DNA of 64,000 nucleotides from Pseudomonas zanjanensis (GTDB taxonomy: Bacteria > Pseudomonadota > Gammaproteobacteria > Pseudomonadales > Pseudomonadaceae). The position numbers and the translations under genes were made by a program. Below, piece by piece: positions 25,156 to 34,258 of this stretch (its first letter is position 1; every line of letters starts with the position of its first letter). Where the stretch lies: positions 2,170,001-2,234,000 of the forward strand of contig NZ_JABWRB020000001.1 of NCBI RefSeq assembly GCF_014268745.2, in the 5' to 3' direction. The notes under the pieces were generated by a model that was not told the DNA's origin, did no database searches, and was given only the letters and a program-made list of their open reading frames with translations.

Positions 25156-26652
25156 TTATGGCTCGGACCGCAGAGGTCCGGTAAAGTCCGCCGGTGAAGC
25201 GACTGGCTTGACGAGCACCGCATCCTCCGGCAGCAAATAGCCCTCCTTGATCGCCTGTTGTTTGGCGGCTTCGAAACGACTCGCATAATTGGCATGACTG
25301 CCATACAACGCCTTCATCTGCTGCGCGGAATAGGGCACCTTCGTGTCGTAGGCCGAACCGCAGCCGGTCTCCTGGTCGGTCAGGTAGGTGGCGCTTGGCA
25401 CCTTGATCCACGGCGGACGCACACCACCCACCATGTTGCCGGTCTGCAAATCGCGGGCAACGCCCTTCCCCTCACGAGCGACCCGCTCGGCCTTGGGCAT
25501 CGGCGTGCCGTCACGCACCCAGCGATCCATCGCGTCAAGGATCGCGGACACAACCGTCTCCACCGGCTCGTCATACAGAAACTGGCAGCGCGGATCGTTG
25601 CGCTTGTCGCCGTCGGCCGGGTGCGGCTCAGTCCCCTCGGTGCCCTGATCGGCAAGGCGCAGATGGGGCATGCCCGTGACCTCGTAATAACGCAACTTCG
25701 GTTGGTCGGTATCTGGCGGGAGCGCGATCTCCTGGCGGGCATCGTGGACCACCTCGGCCTGGCTGTAGACCGTCACGAAAGGCGCATCCTCAGGGAGCTT
25801 GCGCGGAACCCTGAGCACCTCGCCACCCAGGTCGCCATACACAATGTGCCCGGTCATATAGGCGTCGATCAGCGGTTTACCGTCCGGCATGCGCCACTGC
25901 TGATGCCGGCCCTGATCGAGGTAATCGAGCCAGAGCTGCCCATTGATTGCCCAGGTGTTGACATAGATACGCTTGACGTCGAGCCCCTGGGTGGGACCGT
26001 GGTTTGACTTGAGCAGCAAGGCCAATTGCGCGGCAATGCCCTGCGCCTGGGGCGGGTACTGATCGGGACCGCTGCCGCGTCGAAACCGGTCGCTGTCGTA
26101 GTAGCTGCCGAGCGGTGCGTAGCGCTTGTAGTCGTAGCGTCGCATGAAGTCCAGATTCAGGTTGCGGGGCTCAGGATCCCAATCCAGCGTCTTGGGATCG
26201 TTAGCCGGTCGATTGATGCTGAGCGTATAGCCGACAAATGCGTAGCCCTTGCGCATCAGGTAGTTGCGGGTGAGGATCCAGCCCGCGCCGCGCTCGCCCA
26301 TCCAACTGAACGGCTCCAGCACAACCGTGCCGTTGAAGCGTCCAGGGTCCTTGGGTTTGCGGATAAGAAAGCGCGTCACGTAGGGCGCGTCGAACACCTG
26401 TTCGCCAGAAGCGGTGATCGCCGGCGCGAGCCCCAGCAGGTAGTACTCCTCCTCCACATACCCGCCCCCCTCGAGGTCGACATACTCCGTGCCGTGCCTT
26501 GACGCAGACGCGAGAGGCAACCGGCCGCTGGGCGGCACCAAAGAGAATTGCGGCATGGAGGGCGTTTGCGCGCCGACGGGCGCGGCCATCGTCAGCACAA
26601 GCGACGCCGCCACGGACAGCCTGGGCGACCAAACCTCGCCCATGGGCTTCAT
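25156..26652 (-). CDS. Secreted alpha/beta-hydrolase-domain protein (copy 1)
   Basis: The 498-residue exported protein (signal VAASLVLTMAAPVGAQ) is of the large alpha/beta-hydrolase-domain family (Abhydrolase_10 type), with conserved blocks GRFNGTVVLEPFSWMGERGAGW, GYAFVGYTLSINRP and YYEVTGMPHLRLAD. The start ATG overlaps the stop of the upstream DUF6152 gene (ATGA). It is clearly paralogous to 30987-32495; both share the RHQQWRMPDGKPLIDAYMTG and GGVRPPW...VPSATYLTDQETGCG regions. Substrate is unknown. It is last in the operon porin, hypothetical, DUF6152 protein, hydrolase. Confidence 0.78.
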   Translation of the reverse strand: MKPMGEVWSPRLSVAASLVLTMAAPVGAQTPSMPQFSLVPPSGRLPLASASRHGTEYVDLEGGGYVEEEYYLLGLAPAITASGEQVFDAPYVTRFLIRKPKDPGRFNGTVVLEPFSWMGERGAGWILTRNYLMRKGYAFVGYTLSINRPANDPKTLDWDPEPRNLNLDFMRRYDYKRYAPLGSYYDSDRFRRGSGPDQYPPQAQGIAAQLALLLKSNHGPTQGLDVKRIYVNTWAINGQLWLDYLDQGRHQQWRMPDGKPLIDAYMTGHIVYGDLGGEVLRVPRKLPEDAPFVTVYSQAEVVHDARQEIALPPDTDQPKLRYYEVTGMPHLRLADQGTEGTEPHPADGDKRNDPRCQFLYDEPVETVVSAILDAMDRWVRDGTPMPKAERVAREGKGVARDLQTGNMVGGVRPPWIKVPSATYLTDQETGCGSAYDTKVPYSAQQMKALYGSHANYASRFEAAKQQAIKEGYLLPEDAVLVKPVASPADFTGPLRSEP

Positions 26653-27023
26653 TTCCACGTCCCGATGGTTTTCCCATTGGGCAACCGTAGCGCCTGGAGG
26701 GCGCCACCTGTCTTCGTCTCGTCCCTCATCGGCGCGAGTTGCAGGTCGACCTTATCGCCCGGCTTGAGCGTATTGGCCATCCAGCCCTGACGCATCAGGA
26801 TATTCGGGCCGCCGGCCTCGATCGCCCAGGTCTCAGTCTTGTCCCCGGCCAGTACATCGACGAATAACCAAACGTGAGGATTTCTAAACTGCACCTCACT
26901 GACTGTGCCGGCAATCGCGACGAGCTTCGACATGTCGAAGGCTGAGTAGGAATGGTGGGCAAGCGCAGCCGGTGCTGCCGAACCCAGGAGCGCCAAGCCG
27001 AACAGCATGGATTTGAGATTCAC
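26649..27023 (-). CDS. DUF6152-family secreted protein (copy 1)
   Basis: This is a 124-residue secreted protein with a signal peptide ending in APAALA and a mature N-terminus HHSYSAFD, followed by a small beta barrel (AIAGTVSEVQFRNPHVWLFVDV). The paired His residues at the mature N-terminus could bind a metal such as copper; this is inference. GTG start overlaps the upstream stop (GTGA), and its own stop overlaps the hydrolase start, so translation is coupled. Paralogue at 29547-29930 (HHSFALFD). Confidence 0.72.
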   Translation of the reverse strand: MNLKSMLFGLALLGSAAPAALAHHSYSAFDMSKLVAIAGTVSEVQFRNPHVWLFVDVLAGDKTETWAIEAGGPNILMRQGWMANTLKPGDKVDLQLAPMRDETKTGGALQALRLPNGKTIGTWK

Positions 27024-27904
27024 TTCGTGTCTCCTTGATTTTTGTTGTTCGCTTGGTTCAGGTTGCGACGCTCGGGAATCGTCGTGATTTCCGCGCCCGT
27101 CACCGGATCGATCGACTCGTTATTGCTGTCCTCGCAGACAAACTCCATGAACTCGACCCCCTTGGGCGCACGGCGGAAAGTCAGCGGCGCCCACTGCCAT
27201 GGCTTGACCAGCGCATCCGGGTCTTCGACCCTGCCGTCCACCTGCAGCAAGCCTTCGTCATTGATGAAGATCCGCTCTTTGATAATCATGCGCGGACCGT
27301 GGCCGAGCGCATCGTCGGCATGCCCATACTCACCCAACGTGGTCTCCTGCCGGATATGGGTCGTCTCGACGACCAACACATTTTCCTCCCAGCGTGCGAC
27401 CGAATGGCCCTCGAACGTCGAGGGCGCTTCCTCGGGATTGGGGTGGGCGCGCCCATCCAGGTAAATACGACGCGTCTCGCGCAGGAATTCTTGCGCCCAA
27501 TTTATTTGTGTCGGCGTCTGCATGATCTCTACGGCGTAAGGCCCGACCATGTTCGTTGGCATGCCCAGCACCTTGCACGACGTCTTGAATTCACTGCCCA
27601 CTTTGGCGAGCGCTTCAGCGCGTTTCCTGGCGCTCTCGAGATAGACCCCCTTGAGTTCCGGCGTGGTGCCGAACGGAGGGCCGACATTGGTATCGGGGTT
27701 ATCGGCACCGGTGCTGTTGACGAGGGGGTCTACGGAGCTCCCCACTGGCATCCACAGACCGCTGAGGTCGGGCGGTCCGGCTTTCGGCTTGGCCACGCTG
27801 GACGTTGCGGGGGGCGTTGCGGCGATGGCGAACAAGGGATTCGCGGATGCGGCCAGAATAGCCAGCAGCGCGATCACTGCGTGAACAAGAGGGAGCGTTT
27901 TCAT
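27020..27904 (-). CDS. Secreted hypothetical protein of the DUF6152/hydrolase module (copy 1)
   Basis: The protein is about 294 residues with a signal peptide (AVIALLAILAASANPLFA) and no membrane segment afterwards. Conserved blocks DLSGLWMP, SCKVLGMPTNMVGPYAVEIMQT, RRIYLDGRAHP and HSVARWEENVLVVETTHI recur in the gene at 30000-30764, showing common origin. Such proteins are usually annotated as hypothetical and occur next to DUF6152 proteins. ATG at 27904 has AGGT 8 bases upstream; 27910 is the alternative start. Function unknown. Confidence 0.7.
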   Translation of the reverse strand: MKTLPLVHAVIALLAILAASANPLFAIAATPPATSSVAKPKAGPPDLSGLWMPVGSSVDPLVNSTGADNPDTNVGPPFGTTPELKGVYLESARKRAEALAKVGSEFKTSCKVLGMPTNMVGPYAVEIMQTPTQINWAQEFLRETRRIYLDGRAHPNPEEAPSTFEGHSVARWEENVLVVETTHIRQETTLGEYGHADDALGHGPRMIIKERIFINDEGLLQVDGRVEDPDALVKPWQWAPLTFRRAPKGVEFMEFVCEDSNNESIDPVTGAEITTIPERRNLNQANNKNQGDTK

Positions 27905-27971
27905 AGGCATGACCTGCGTCTTTTTCTACACGTTGGTAGTGCTGAGGATGTTTGGCGGCGTGGATGGCCGC

Positions 27972-29309
27972 TCAGAAGCTCACCCAGGCGATGAGCTGGA
28001 AGTAGGTATTCGTCGATGCGCTCCCACTCTGGTTGCCACCGTTGCCGAGCCACTTCTCGGGCTTGTAGAAGCCGATGAGGGGCGAGAGCGTGATGTTGTC
28101 CGTCACCATCCAGTCCAGGAAGAAGTCGACCTCACGTGCGCTGAAGTCCTGCTCCCCACGCCGGGAAAGCTGGTGGTAGTCGAAAGCCATCGCGTTAAGC
28201 GTCAACTTGTCGGTCGGCATGACCGAGAGCAACACATCATGGATCTGCATGTTCGAAGTCACTGAACCGGCGTAATTCACCGCGACTTCACCTTGGTAGC
28301 GTTTGCGAAAACCGCCTTGGAACAGGAAGTCCCAGCCCTCGGAATAGCGCGTATAGCGATAGCTCACCGTCGGTTGCCATTTGGCATCGGCGAAGGTGTA
28401 GCCCGCGTCGAAGAACATCGCCCGCTGCGACCCCGAGCGTTTTTCCTGGCGCGCCACTTCGAACGCGAAATCGGCGTTCTCGATGCCGGCATTGCCCTGG
28501 CCACGAATGCTGTAGATGTCCATGCCCTTGCGTTCACCCCGATCGCCAAAGACGTATCGCTCTTCGACATCCAGACCACGCACGTACGTTGAACCGATCG
28601 AGCCGCTGGGCGTCGTGTAGTCGACGGTGGCGGCCGCCACTTCGGTCTTGGACTGCCCGGGATTATCCGACTTCAACCAGATCAAGCTGCCATGCAGGCC
28701 CTGCCTGCCGCCCAGCTTCAAGACTGCCGTATTCCCGAACGCCAACCGCGGGCCGAGGTAAAAGGCACCGCCGCGATTGAACCGGCCATCCGCTACGCCC
28801 TCGATGGGGTTGAAAGCGTTCCCCGGGGCGAACCCATCATCGGTGATCAGAAAGCCGTCCACCGTCACGATCTGTCGGCCAAAAGAAAAATCAACGCCGT
28901 CCGTGCCCAACGCCGGAATCAGGTCACCTGACTTCCAGCCCAGGTAGGCATCTTCCACTGCGGTTTCTCTTTCGTTTCCGGCGGTGATCGCTCCTGCGTC
29001 GCCGTCGCCCCATGACCCCGTACTGATCAGGCTGAACCCGCCGTAGATCGAGCCGGCGGCGATCTGATCCGTCGTGCCGCTGAGACCATATTTGGCGAAC
29101 CCTTCCTGCCATCGCATGGTGCCGGGCTCCCGCTGCGGGTCGCCGAGGTAGTTCTTGCTACTACCGAACCAGCCAAATCCCGCCCAAAACTCGGCGTTAA
29201 GGACGGTCCCACCTTCGTTGTCGTTGTACAACTCGTAGCCCTGTGCCTGCGGCTCGAACGCGCAGACGGCAACCAGCGAAAGCAATGGAGCGTAACGGGG
29301 GGTGCGCAT
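27972..29309 (-). CDS. Outer-membrane porin, alginate-export-like beta barrel
   Basis: The 445-residue protein has a short signal peptide, alternating hydrophobic/polar strands throughout, and a C-terminal phenylalanine (YFQLIAWVSF), as expected for an outer-membrane barrel. The ATG at 29309 lies behind AGGAGAG; longer in-frame starts lack such a site. The pattern (AVEDAYLGWKSGD, FSFGRQIV, GGAFYLGPRLAF) is closest to alginate-export/OprD-like porins. It leads the minus-strand operon with the hypothetical, DUF6152 and hydrolase genes, so it may admit the substrate of that module. Confidence 0.68.
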   Translation of the reverse strand: MRTPRYAPLLSLVAVCAFEPQAQGYELYNDNEGGTVLNAEFWAGFGWFGSSKNYLGDPQREPGTMRWQEGFAKYGLSGTTDQIAAGSIYGGFSLISTGSWGDGDAGAITAGNERETAVEDAYLGWKSGDLIPALGTDGVDFSFGRQIVTVDGFLITDDGFAPGNAFNPIEGVADGRFNRGGAFYLGPRLAFGNTAVLKLGGRQGLHGSLIWLKSDNPGQSKTEVAAATVDYTTPSGSIGSTYVRGLDVEERYVFGDRGERKGMDIYSIRGQGNAGIENADFAFEVARQEKRSGSQRAMFFDAGYTFADAKWQPTVSYRYTRYSEGWDFLFQGGFRKRYQGEVAVNYAGSVTSNMQIHDVLLSVMPTDKLTLNAMAFDYHQLSRRGEQDFSAREVDFFLDWMVTDNITLSPLIGFYKPEKWLGNGGNQSGSASTNTYFQLIAWVSF

Positions 29310-29546
29310 GACGTCTCTCCTGTTTTTATATTTATGAGGCGAGTCATGAGTGTTCCGATTCGGCTCGCCCATGCGGTAGCCCAAATCAGCATGTGCACGG
29401 GGTTGGCCACCCATTTCCTTGGCGCTATTTCTCCCTGCTGAAAAACATGTCCAGAGGCTTGAACGGTTGCCGTTTTGGGCTACGGCCTGCCCGTGCGTGC
29501 GCCCTATGCTGGGGCCATAAGAACGCATAAGAACGAGGCATCCGTC

Positions 29547-29930
29547 ATGACCCCAATACCGCTGTTACGTCAGGGGCTTTGCCTGCTGACCATCGTCGCC
29601 TGCAGTGCCCTGCCGTCCCTGGCCACTGCCCACCATTCATTCGCGCTGTTCGACCAGACCAAGACGGTCACGGTCAAGGGCGTGGTCGAGCGCTTTGCCT
29701 GGACCAATCCCCACATCACGATTTACCTCGATACGCCCGGCCCACCGGCCCAGCGTTTCAAGATCGAGACGGGCAGCGTCAACGCGTTGCAGCGTGCGGG
29801 CTGGAGCGCAGACTCGATCAAGGCCGGCGAGAGCGCCGAGGTGTCCTTCAGGCCGCTGAAAAACGGTGACCCGGGCGGACTGCTCGTGGAGATCAAGATC
29901 GGTGACGTCGTGCTCACGGGCGGCGGATAG
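29547..29930 (+). CDS. DUF6152-family secreted protein (copy 2)
   Basis: The 127-residue secreted protein has a signal peptide ending in LATA and the mature start HHSFALFD. The barrel region TVTVKGVVERFAWTNPHITIYLD aligns with the copy at 26649-27023. ATG 29547 is preceded by GAGG. It is the first gene of the long plus-strand operon that runs towards the metal ABC importer. The 237-base gap to the divergent porin must hold both promoters. Confidence 0.72.
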   Translation: MTPIPLLRQGLCLLTIVACSALPSLATAHHSFALFDQTKTVTVKGVVERFAWTNPHITIYLDTPGPPAQRFKIETGSVNALQRAGWSADSIKAGESAEVSFRPLKNGDPGGLLVEIKIGDVVLTGGG

Positions 29931-29999
29931 GGGAACTCCCTCGCCTGATGACCACGGAACCAAACCGAACAAGCCAGCCAGCAGCGTGGAGACGTTTCA

Positions 30000-30764
30000 A
30001 TGAAACCGACACGAACCTTGAGCGCAGCAACGATCTTCCTCGGCGTCGTCCTCGTGACGGTCGCCGGGGTGTGCAACGCAGCCACCTCGAAAACCCAGGA
30101 CAACACTCCCCCGGATATCAGTGGCACCTGGGAAAGAACCCCGGACGACTGGTTCGGTGAGAACCCGGACGATCCGGTGCACCCAGGCGGCCCGATGGAC
30201 CTGAAGGAACCCTATGCCCGCGAATACGCCGCGCTGAAAAAGAAACAAGCCGCCGCGAACGAAGCCGGCACGCCCTTGGCCACGACAAGTTCCCGGTGCC
30301 TGCCCGAAGGCATGCCGACGATGATGGCGGCGCTGTTTCCGATCCAGATCATTCACGACGACAAGCAGGTGATTGTCCTCGGCGAGTACCTCCAGCAGGT
30401 GCGCCGGATTCTCCTGGACCAAGCCATGCCGCCCAAAGAGAAGCTCGACCCCAAGTACCAGGGTCATTCCCGCGGCCATTGGGAAGGCGACACCCTCGTG
30501 GTGGAGACGCAACGTGTGCGAACCGACGTGACGTTTTATGACGTTCCCCACAGTGAGGCGATGACGATCACCGAGCGCATCAGGCTAAAGGGCCCGGACC
30601 ACCTGGAAAACCAGGTGGTGATCGAGGATCCGCAGGTGCTGAACACCCCGTATCGCTTCACGTTCGACTACAAGCGCTCCAACTACGCCATTCAAGAATA
30701 CGTTTGCGAGAACAACCAGATCGTGATCGACAGCGAGGGCAAGGCGTCCCTCAACCGTGAGTGA
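30000..30764 (+). CDS. Secreted hypothetical protein of the DUF6152/hydrolase module (copy 2)
   Basis: The protein has 254 residues with a signal peptide (AATIFLGVVLVTVAGVCNA). It is paralogous to 27020-27904: DISGTWERTPDD, SSRCLPEGMPTMM, FPIQIIHD, RRILLDQAMP and GHSRGHWEGDTLVVETQRV correspond block by block. It starts behind GGAGAC. A REP doublet separates it from the next gene, so expression of the downstream genes could be tuned at this point. Confidence 0.7.
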   Translation: MKPTRTLSAATIFLGVVLVTVAGVCNAATSKTQDNTPPDISGTWERTPDDWFGENPDDPVHPGGPMDLKEPYAREYAALKKKQAAANEAGTPLATTSSRCLPEGMPTMMAALFPIQIIHDDKQVIVLGEYLQQVRRILLDQAMPPKEKLDPKYQGHSRGHWEGDTLVVETQRVRTDVTFYDVPHSEAMTITERIRLKGPDHLENQVVIEDPQVLNTPYRFTFDYKRSNYAIQEYVCENNQIVIDSEGKASLNRE

Positions 30765-30787
30765 AGCCCTGCCGCGAGGCCAGGGTT

Positions 30788-30950
30788 GGGGCTGCAGCGC
30801 AGCCCAGCGGGAGCAAGCTCCCTCGCCACAAAGGGCGGTGTTTGCCACGAATGAGTGGGCAACATCATGGAACTGATTACTCCACACCGCCCAGCCACAC
30901 ACAAAACCGTGGCGAGGGAGCTTGCTCCCGCTGGGGTGCGCAGCGCCCCC
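30788..30950. repeat. REP doublet between operon genes
   Basis: Two inverted REP units (30788-30829 and 30909-30950) of the GAGGGAGCTTGCTCCC type flank a spacer that itself contains GGGCGGTG/CACCGCCC. It lies in the 222-base gap between two same-strand genes. Confidence 0.8.
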
Positions 30951-30986
30951 AAACCAGACTGATTTTGCTCCTTTGGAGATGACCGG

Positions 30987-32495
30987 ATGGAACGACCGAT
31001 GACCACCAGCCTCCTGCGGCCGACGCTGCCCGGCGTCCTGCTGTCGCTGATCCTTGGCTCGAACGCGTTTGCCGAGGTGCCGCGCATGCCCACGGCCATT
31101 GCCATGCCACCTTCCAGCGAGCCACCGCTGTCGTCGGCGAAACGGCCAGGCACGGAACACAGCGATCTCGACAAGTACGGCTACGTCGAGGAGGAGCTTT
31201 ACCTGCAAGGCGTCGCCCCGGCGATTACCGCCGCAGGCAAAACCCTCTTCGAGGCGCCCTACACCACGCGCATCCTGGTACGTAAACCGGCGGACCCCGG
31301 GCGGTTCAACGGCACCGTGGTGATCGAGCCGTTCAGTTGGTTTGGCGAACGTGGCGCCGGATGGATCCTGACCCGCGACTACTTGCTGCGACGTGGCTAC
31401 GCGTACGTGGGCTACACGTTGAACATGAACAAGCCGGCCGTCGATCCCAAGTTCCTCTCGGACACCCCGGCCGCCGAAGCGGAGCAAATTGCCCAGTACG
31501 GACAGATCGTGAACTTCGAGTTCATGCGCCGCTTCGACTATGCCCGCTATGCGCCGCTGGGTACCTACTACGACCCGCAGCGGTTCACCCGTGGCGAAGG
31601 CCCCGACCCGTTCGTGCCCCAGTCACAAGGGATCGCGGCGCAGCTGGCGTTGCTGCTCAAAACCAATGCCGCGCAGGGCCCGTTGGCAGGCCTGAATGTG
31701 CAACGCGTCTACGTCAACAGCTGGGCGGTGACCGCGCAGGTCTGGATGGACTACCTCGACCAGGGTCGGCACCAGCAATGGCGCATGCCCGACGCTCGGC
31801 CGTTGATCGATGCCTACATGACGGGACGCATGGCCTATGGCGAGGTGGGCGGCGACGTCATCCGGCTGCCTCGGCAAATGCCCGATGGCGTGCCGTTCGT
31901 GACCGTCTACAGCCAATCCGAACTGATGCATGACGTCATCGAAGGCATCGACCTGCCGCCGGACACCGACAGTCCGCAGCTTCGCCATTACGAAGTGACC
32001 GGCATGCCCCATCTGCGGCTGGCCGACCTCGGCACGGAACATACCGAACTGTTCGCCGCCGACGTCGGCAAAGGCGACGATCCACGGTGCCGGACGCTGT
32101 ACGACGAGCCGGCGGAACTGGTCGTCTCGGCCCTCCTCGATGGCATGGACCAATGGGTGCGCGAAGGCAAAGCCATGCCGAAGGCCCCGCGAGTCGTGCG
32201 CGAGGGCAACGTCGCCGTACGCGACCCCGCCACCGGCAACCTGCAAGGGGGTGTGCGCCCGCCGTGGGTCCAGGTGCCCAGTGCGACCTACCTCACGGAC
32301 CAGGAGACCGACTGCGGCCTGATCTACGACACCAAGGTGCCCTATTCCAAGGACGTGCTTGGCCAGCGCTATGGAAGTTTCAGCCGCTACGAACAGGCGT
32401 TCGAAGACGCTAAGGATCTCTCGATCAAGCAAGGCTTTCTCCTTCCGGAAGATGCAACGGGCCTGCGTCCGATCGCGAAACCTCAAGACTTCTAA
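30987..32495 (+). CDS. Secreted alpha/beta-hydrolase-domain protein (copy 2)
   Basis: This 502-residue exported protein has a signal peptide (LLSLILGSNAFA) and the same family blocks as copy 1: GRFNGTVVIEPFSWFGERGAGW, GYTLNMNKPA, QQWRMPDARPLIDAYMTG, YYEVTG-like HYEVTGMPHLRLAD. It is similar over its full length to 25156-26652. Two in-frame ATGs (30987, 30999) are possible starts. Its partners here lead into membrane proteins and a metal importer, unlike copy 1. Confidence 0.78.
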   Translation: MERPMTTSLLRPTLPGVLLSLILGSNAFAEVPRMPTAIAMPPSSEPPLSSAKRPGTEHSDLDKYGYVEEELYLQGVAPAITAAGKTLFEAPYTTRILVRKPADPGRFNGTVVIEPFSWFGERGAGWILTRDYLLRRGYAYVGYTLNMNKPAVDPKFLSDTPAAEAEQIAQYGQIVNFEFMRRFDYARYAPLGTYYDPQRFTRGEGPDPFVPQSQGIAAQLALLLKTNAAQGPLAGLNVQRVYVNSWAVTAQVWMDYLDQGRHQQWRMPDARPLIDAYMTGRMAYGEVGGDVIRLPRQMPDGVPFVTVYSQSELMHDVIEGIDLPPDTDSPQLRHYEVTGMPHLRLADLGTEHTELFAADVGKGDDPRCRTLYDEPAELVVSALLDGMDQWVREGKAMPKAPRVVREGNVAVRDPATGNLQGGVRPPWVQVPSATYLTDQETDCGLIYDTKVPYSKDVLGQRYGSFSRYEQAFEDAKDLSIKQGFLLPEDATGLRPIAKPQDF

Positions 32496-32516
32496 CCCAA
32501 CGCGGAAGCAAAGCAG

Positions 32517-32999
32517 ATGTCATCAGAACTCATCATCGCCTGGATCTACGCGTCGCCGCTAAGCACAGCCATCAGGGACATGTTCTGGGTCGTGCCCACC
32601 GTCCAGAGCGTTCATATCGTCGCCATCGCGGTGATCTTCGGCGCCGCGGTCATCTCCGACCTCAGGCTCGCCGGCGTATTCGCCACCGATGAGCCCATGG
32701 GTGGCGTCGTGCGCCGCTACTACCCGTGGATGCGCGCCGCCCTCATCGTCCTGCTCCTCAGTGGATTGGTCATGGTCATTGGCGAGCCCGACCGCGTGCT
32801 CGTCAACACAACGTTCTGGCTGAAGATGTTTCTGGTCGTCGCCGTGTTCACGCTGACCTGGTTGGTCCGGCGTCCGTTGCTGCGCACTGTCGACCCCGCA
32901 TCAAGCGACGACGAAAAGCCGCCCATCAGGGTTTTGGCCTGGCTGTCGATTGTCCTGTGGTGCGTCGTGATCTTCTGCGGTCGCTGGATTGCCTACTGA
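32517..32999 (+). CDS. DUF6644-like membrane protein (first of a tandem pair)
   Basis: This 160-residue protein has four predicted membrane helices (VPTVQSVHIVAIAVIFGAAV, ALIVLLLSGLVMVIG, MFLVVAVFTLTWLV, LSIVLWCVVIFCGRW). His33 in SVHIV and the charged DLRLAG turn are shared with the following gene, which it resembles along its length. The layout looks like a small haem- or metal-binding integral membrane protein, but no function is known to me. Gap to the hydrolase gene: 21 bases. Confidence 0.65.
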   Translation: MSSELIIAWIYASPLSTAIRDMFWVVPTVQSVHIVAIAVIFGAAVISDLRLAGVFATDEPMGGVVRRYYPWMRAALIVLLLSGLVMVIGEPDRVLVNTTFWLKMFLVVAVFTLTWLVRRPLLRTVDPASSDDEKPPIRVLAWLSIVLWCVVIFCGRWIAY

Positions 33000-33035
33000 T
33001 CCCAGCGTTTTCAATGTTTTTTTCAGGTATTCGCC

Positions 33036-33524
33036 ATGGACATCCAATCGATACTGCAAGCCCTCGAGGACACCACGGTCGCGGCCCGGATCAGAGAGTC
33101 GGGCTCGATTTTTCCAAACCTGGAGTCGGTGCATGTGATCGGCATCGCCCTTGTGTTCGGGACCATCGCCGTCGTCGACTTGCGCCTGCTCGGCATCGCC
33201 TCCCATCGTCGAAGCGCGCTCCGGCTGATCCAGGAGTTGTTGCCCTACACCTGGGTTGCCTTCGCAGCCTGTGTGGTCACCGGCCTGCTCATGTTCGCCT
33301 CCAATGCCACCACCTATGCGCAGAACAGCGTGTTCTGGTGGAAGATGGGCCTGTTGCTGCTGGCGGGCCTCAACATGGCAATCTTCCACCTGGGCGCCTA
33401 TCGGCGGATCGACGAATGGGACACGATCCTGCCGCCCCCCGGCCAGGCCCGCGTGGCCGGTTTCTGCTCGTTGGCGCTGTGGGCGTGCGTGATCGGCCTC
33501 GGGCGCTGGATCGGGTTTGTCTGA
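33036..33524 (+). CDS. DUF6644-like membrane protein (second of a tandem pair)
   Basis: The 162-residue product has four membrane helices and is a paralogue of the preceding gene (SVHVIGIALVFGTIAVVDLRLLG, WKMGLLLLAGLNMAIFH, ALWACVIGLGRWIGF). Its TGA overlaps the ATG of the next gene (TGATG). Two related membrane proteins side by side suggest a heterodimer. Confidence 0.65.
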   Translation: MDIQSILQALEDTTVAARIRESGSIFPNLESVHVIGIALVFGTIAVVDLRLLGIASHRRSALRLIQELLPYTWVAFAACVVTGLLMFASNATTYAQNSVFWWKMGLLLLAGLNMAIFHLGAYRRIDEWDTILPPPGQARVAGFCSLALWACVIGLGRWIGFV

Positions 33525-34258
33525 TGGCTCGCCTGTCGCGAACCTGGCCCTGCGCTGACCCCAACGGCGCGAACAAGGTCGTGCGCCCGGCTTCCGGCCG
33601 CTGGGAATCGCTGGCCCTGCTGCTGGCGGCCCTGGCAATCATCGCCAGCGTGACAGGCTATGTGCTGCTGCGCCCAAAGCACCCCGGCCCGCCGATACCC
33701 TTGGGCTGGCAAGTGCGTTCCTTCGATGGGCTGGGTGCGGTCGACCAGGCCATCCACAGCGCTCTGCTACCTGCTGGGGAAGAAATCATCTGGAACAACA
33801 ACGACACCGGCGGTTGGATCACCCTGGAACGTGCCCAGGAAATTTGGCTGCCACCCTTCTACCGCGACGCCTTCTGGAAGACCAACGGCCAAGTCCATTG
33901 GCAGTTGATCCTGCCTGGCGGCCATCTGCCCCATGCCGGTTCCGACGACGGGCACGAGGACGACGCGCCGGCCCCGGCCACCAGCGAGGTGTCGCAAGCC
34001 ACCCAGGGCCAGGGCGCCACGGTCTACTACGGCGCCGCCGGCCGCGCGCCTGGCCAGAGCGCCTACTTGCTCGTCATTGGCCACGCCCATGCCGGCGTCA
34101 TGTGGGCCAACCAGGCGACGATCTGGGTCCACCCCGACCCGAACGCGCCCTACCCCGGCATCGTCAAGCCCGAATCGCTGGTCGGCAAAGGTTGGCGCCA
34201 AGTCATCCCTTATGACGGCGCCAGTGAAGTCGAACGCGTAAAAGGAAACCAGCCATGA
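33524..34258 (+). CDS. Membrane-anchored protein, DUF6162-like
   Basis: The 244-residue protein has one N-terminal anchor (LALLLAALAIIASVTGYVLL) and a periplasmic domain. A His/Asp/Glu-rich stretch around residues 138-156 (GGHLPHAGSDDGHEDDAP) is a good candidate for metal binding. A larger frame extends upstream to 32726 but only antisense-like sequence overlapping two real genes supports it. It overlaps the gene before by one base and the ABC binding protein after by four bases, which links it to the metal importer. Confidence 0.65.
   Translation: MARLSRTWPCADPNGANKVVRPASGRWESLALLLAALAIIASVTGYVLLRPKHPGPPIPLGWQVRSFDGLGAVDQAIHSALLPAGEEIIWNNNDTGGWITLERAQEIWLPPFYRDAFWKTNGQVHWQLILPGGHLPHAGSDDGHEDDAPAPATSEVSQATQGQGATVYYGAAGRAPGQSAYLLVIGHAHAGVMWANQATIWVHPDPNAPYPGIVKPESLVGKGWRQVIPYDGASEVERVKGNQP

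Noticed and set aside
32726..33523. 5' extension of the DUF6162-like gene to 32726
   Set aside because: It would overlap two convincing membrane-protein genes in another frame, and the extra residues look random; the ATG at 33524 overlaps the preceding stop.
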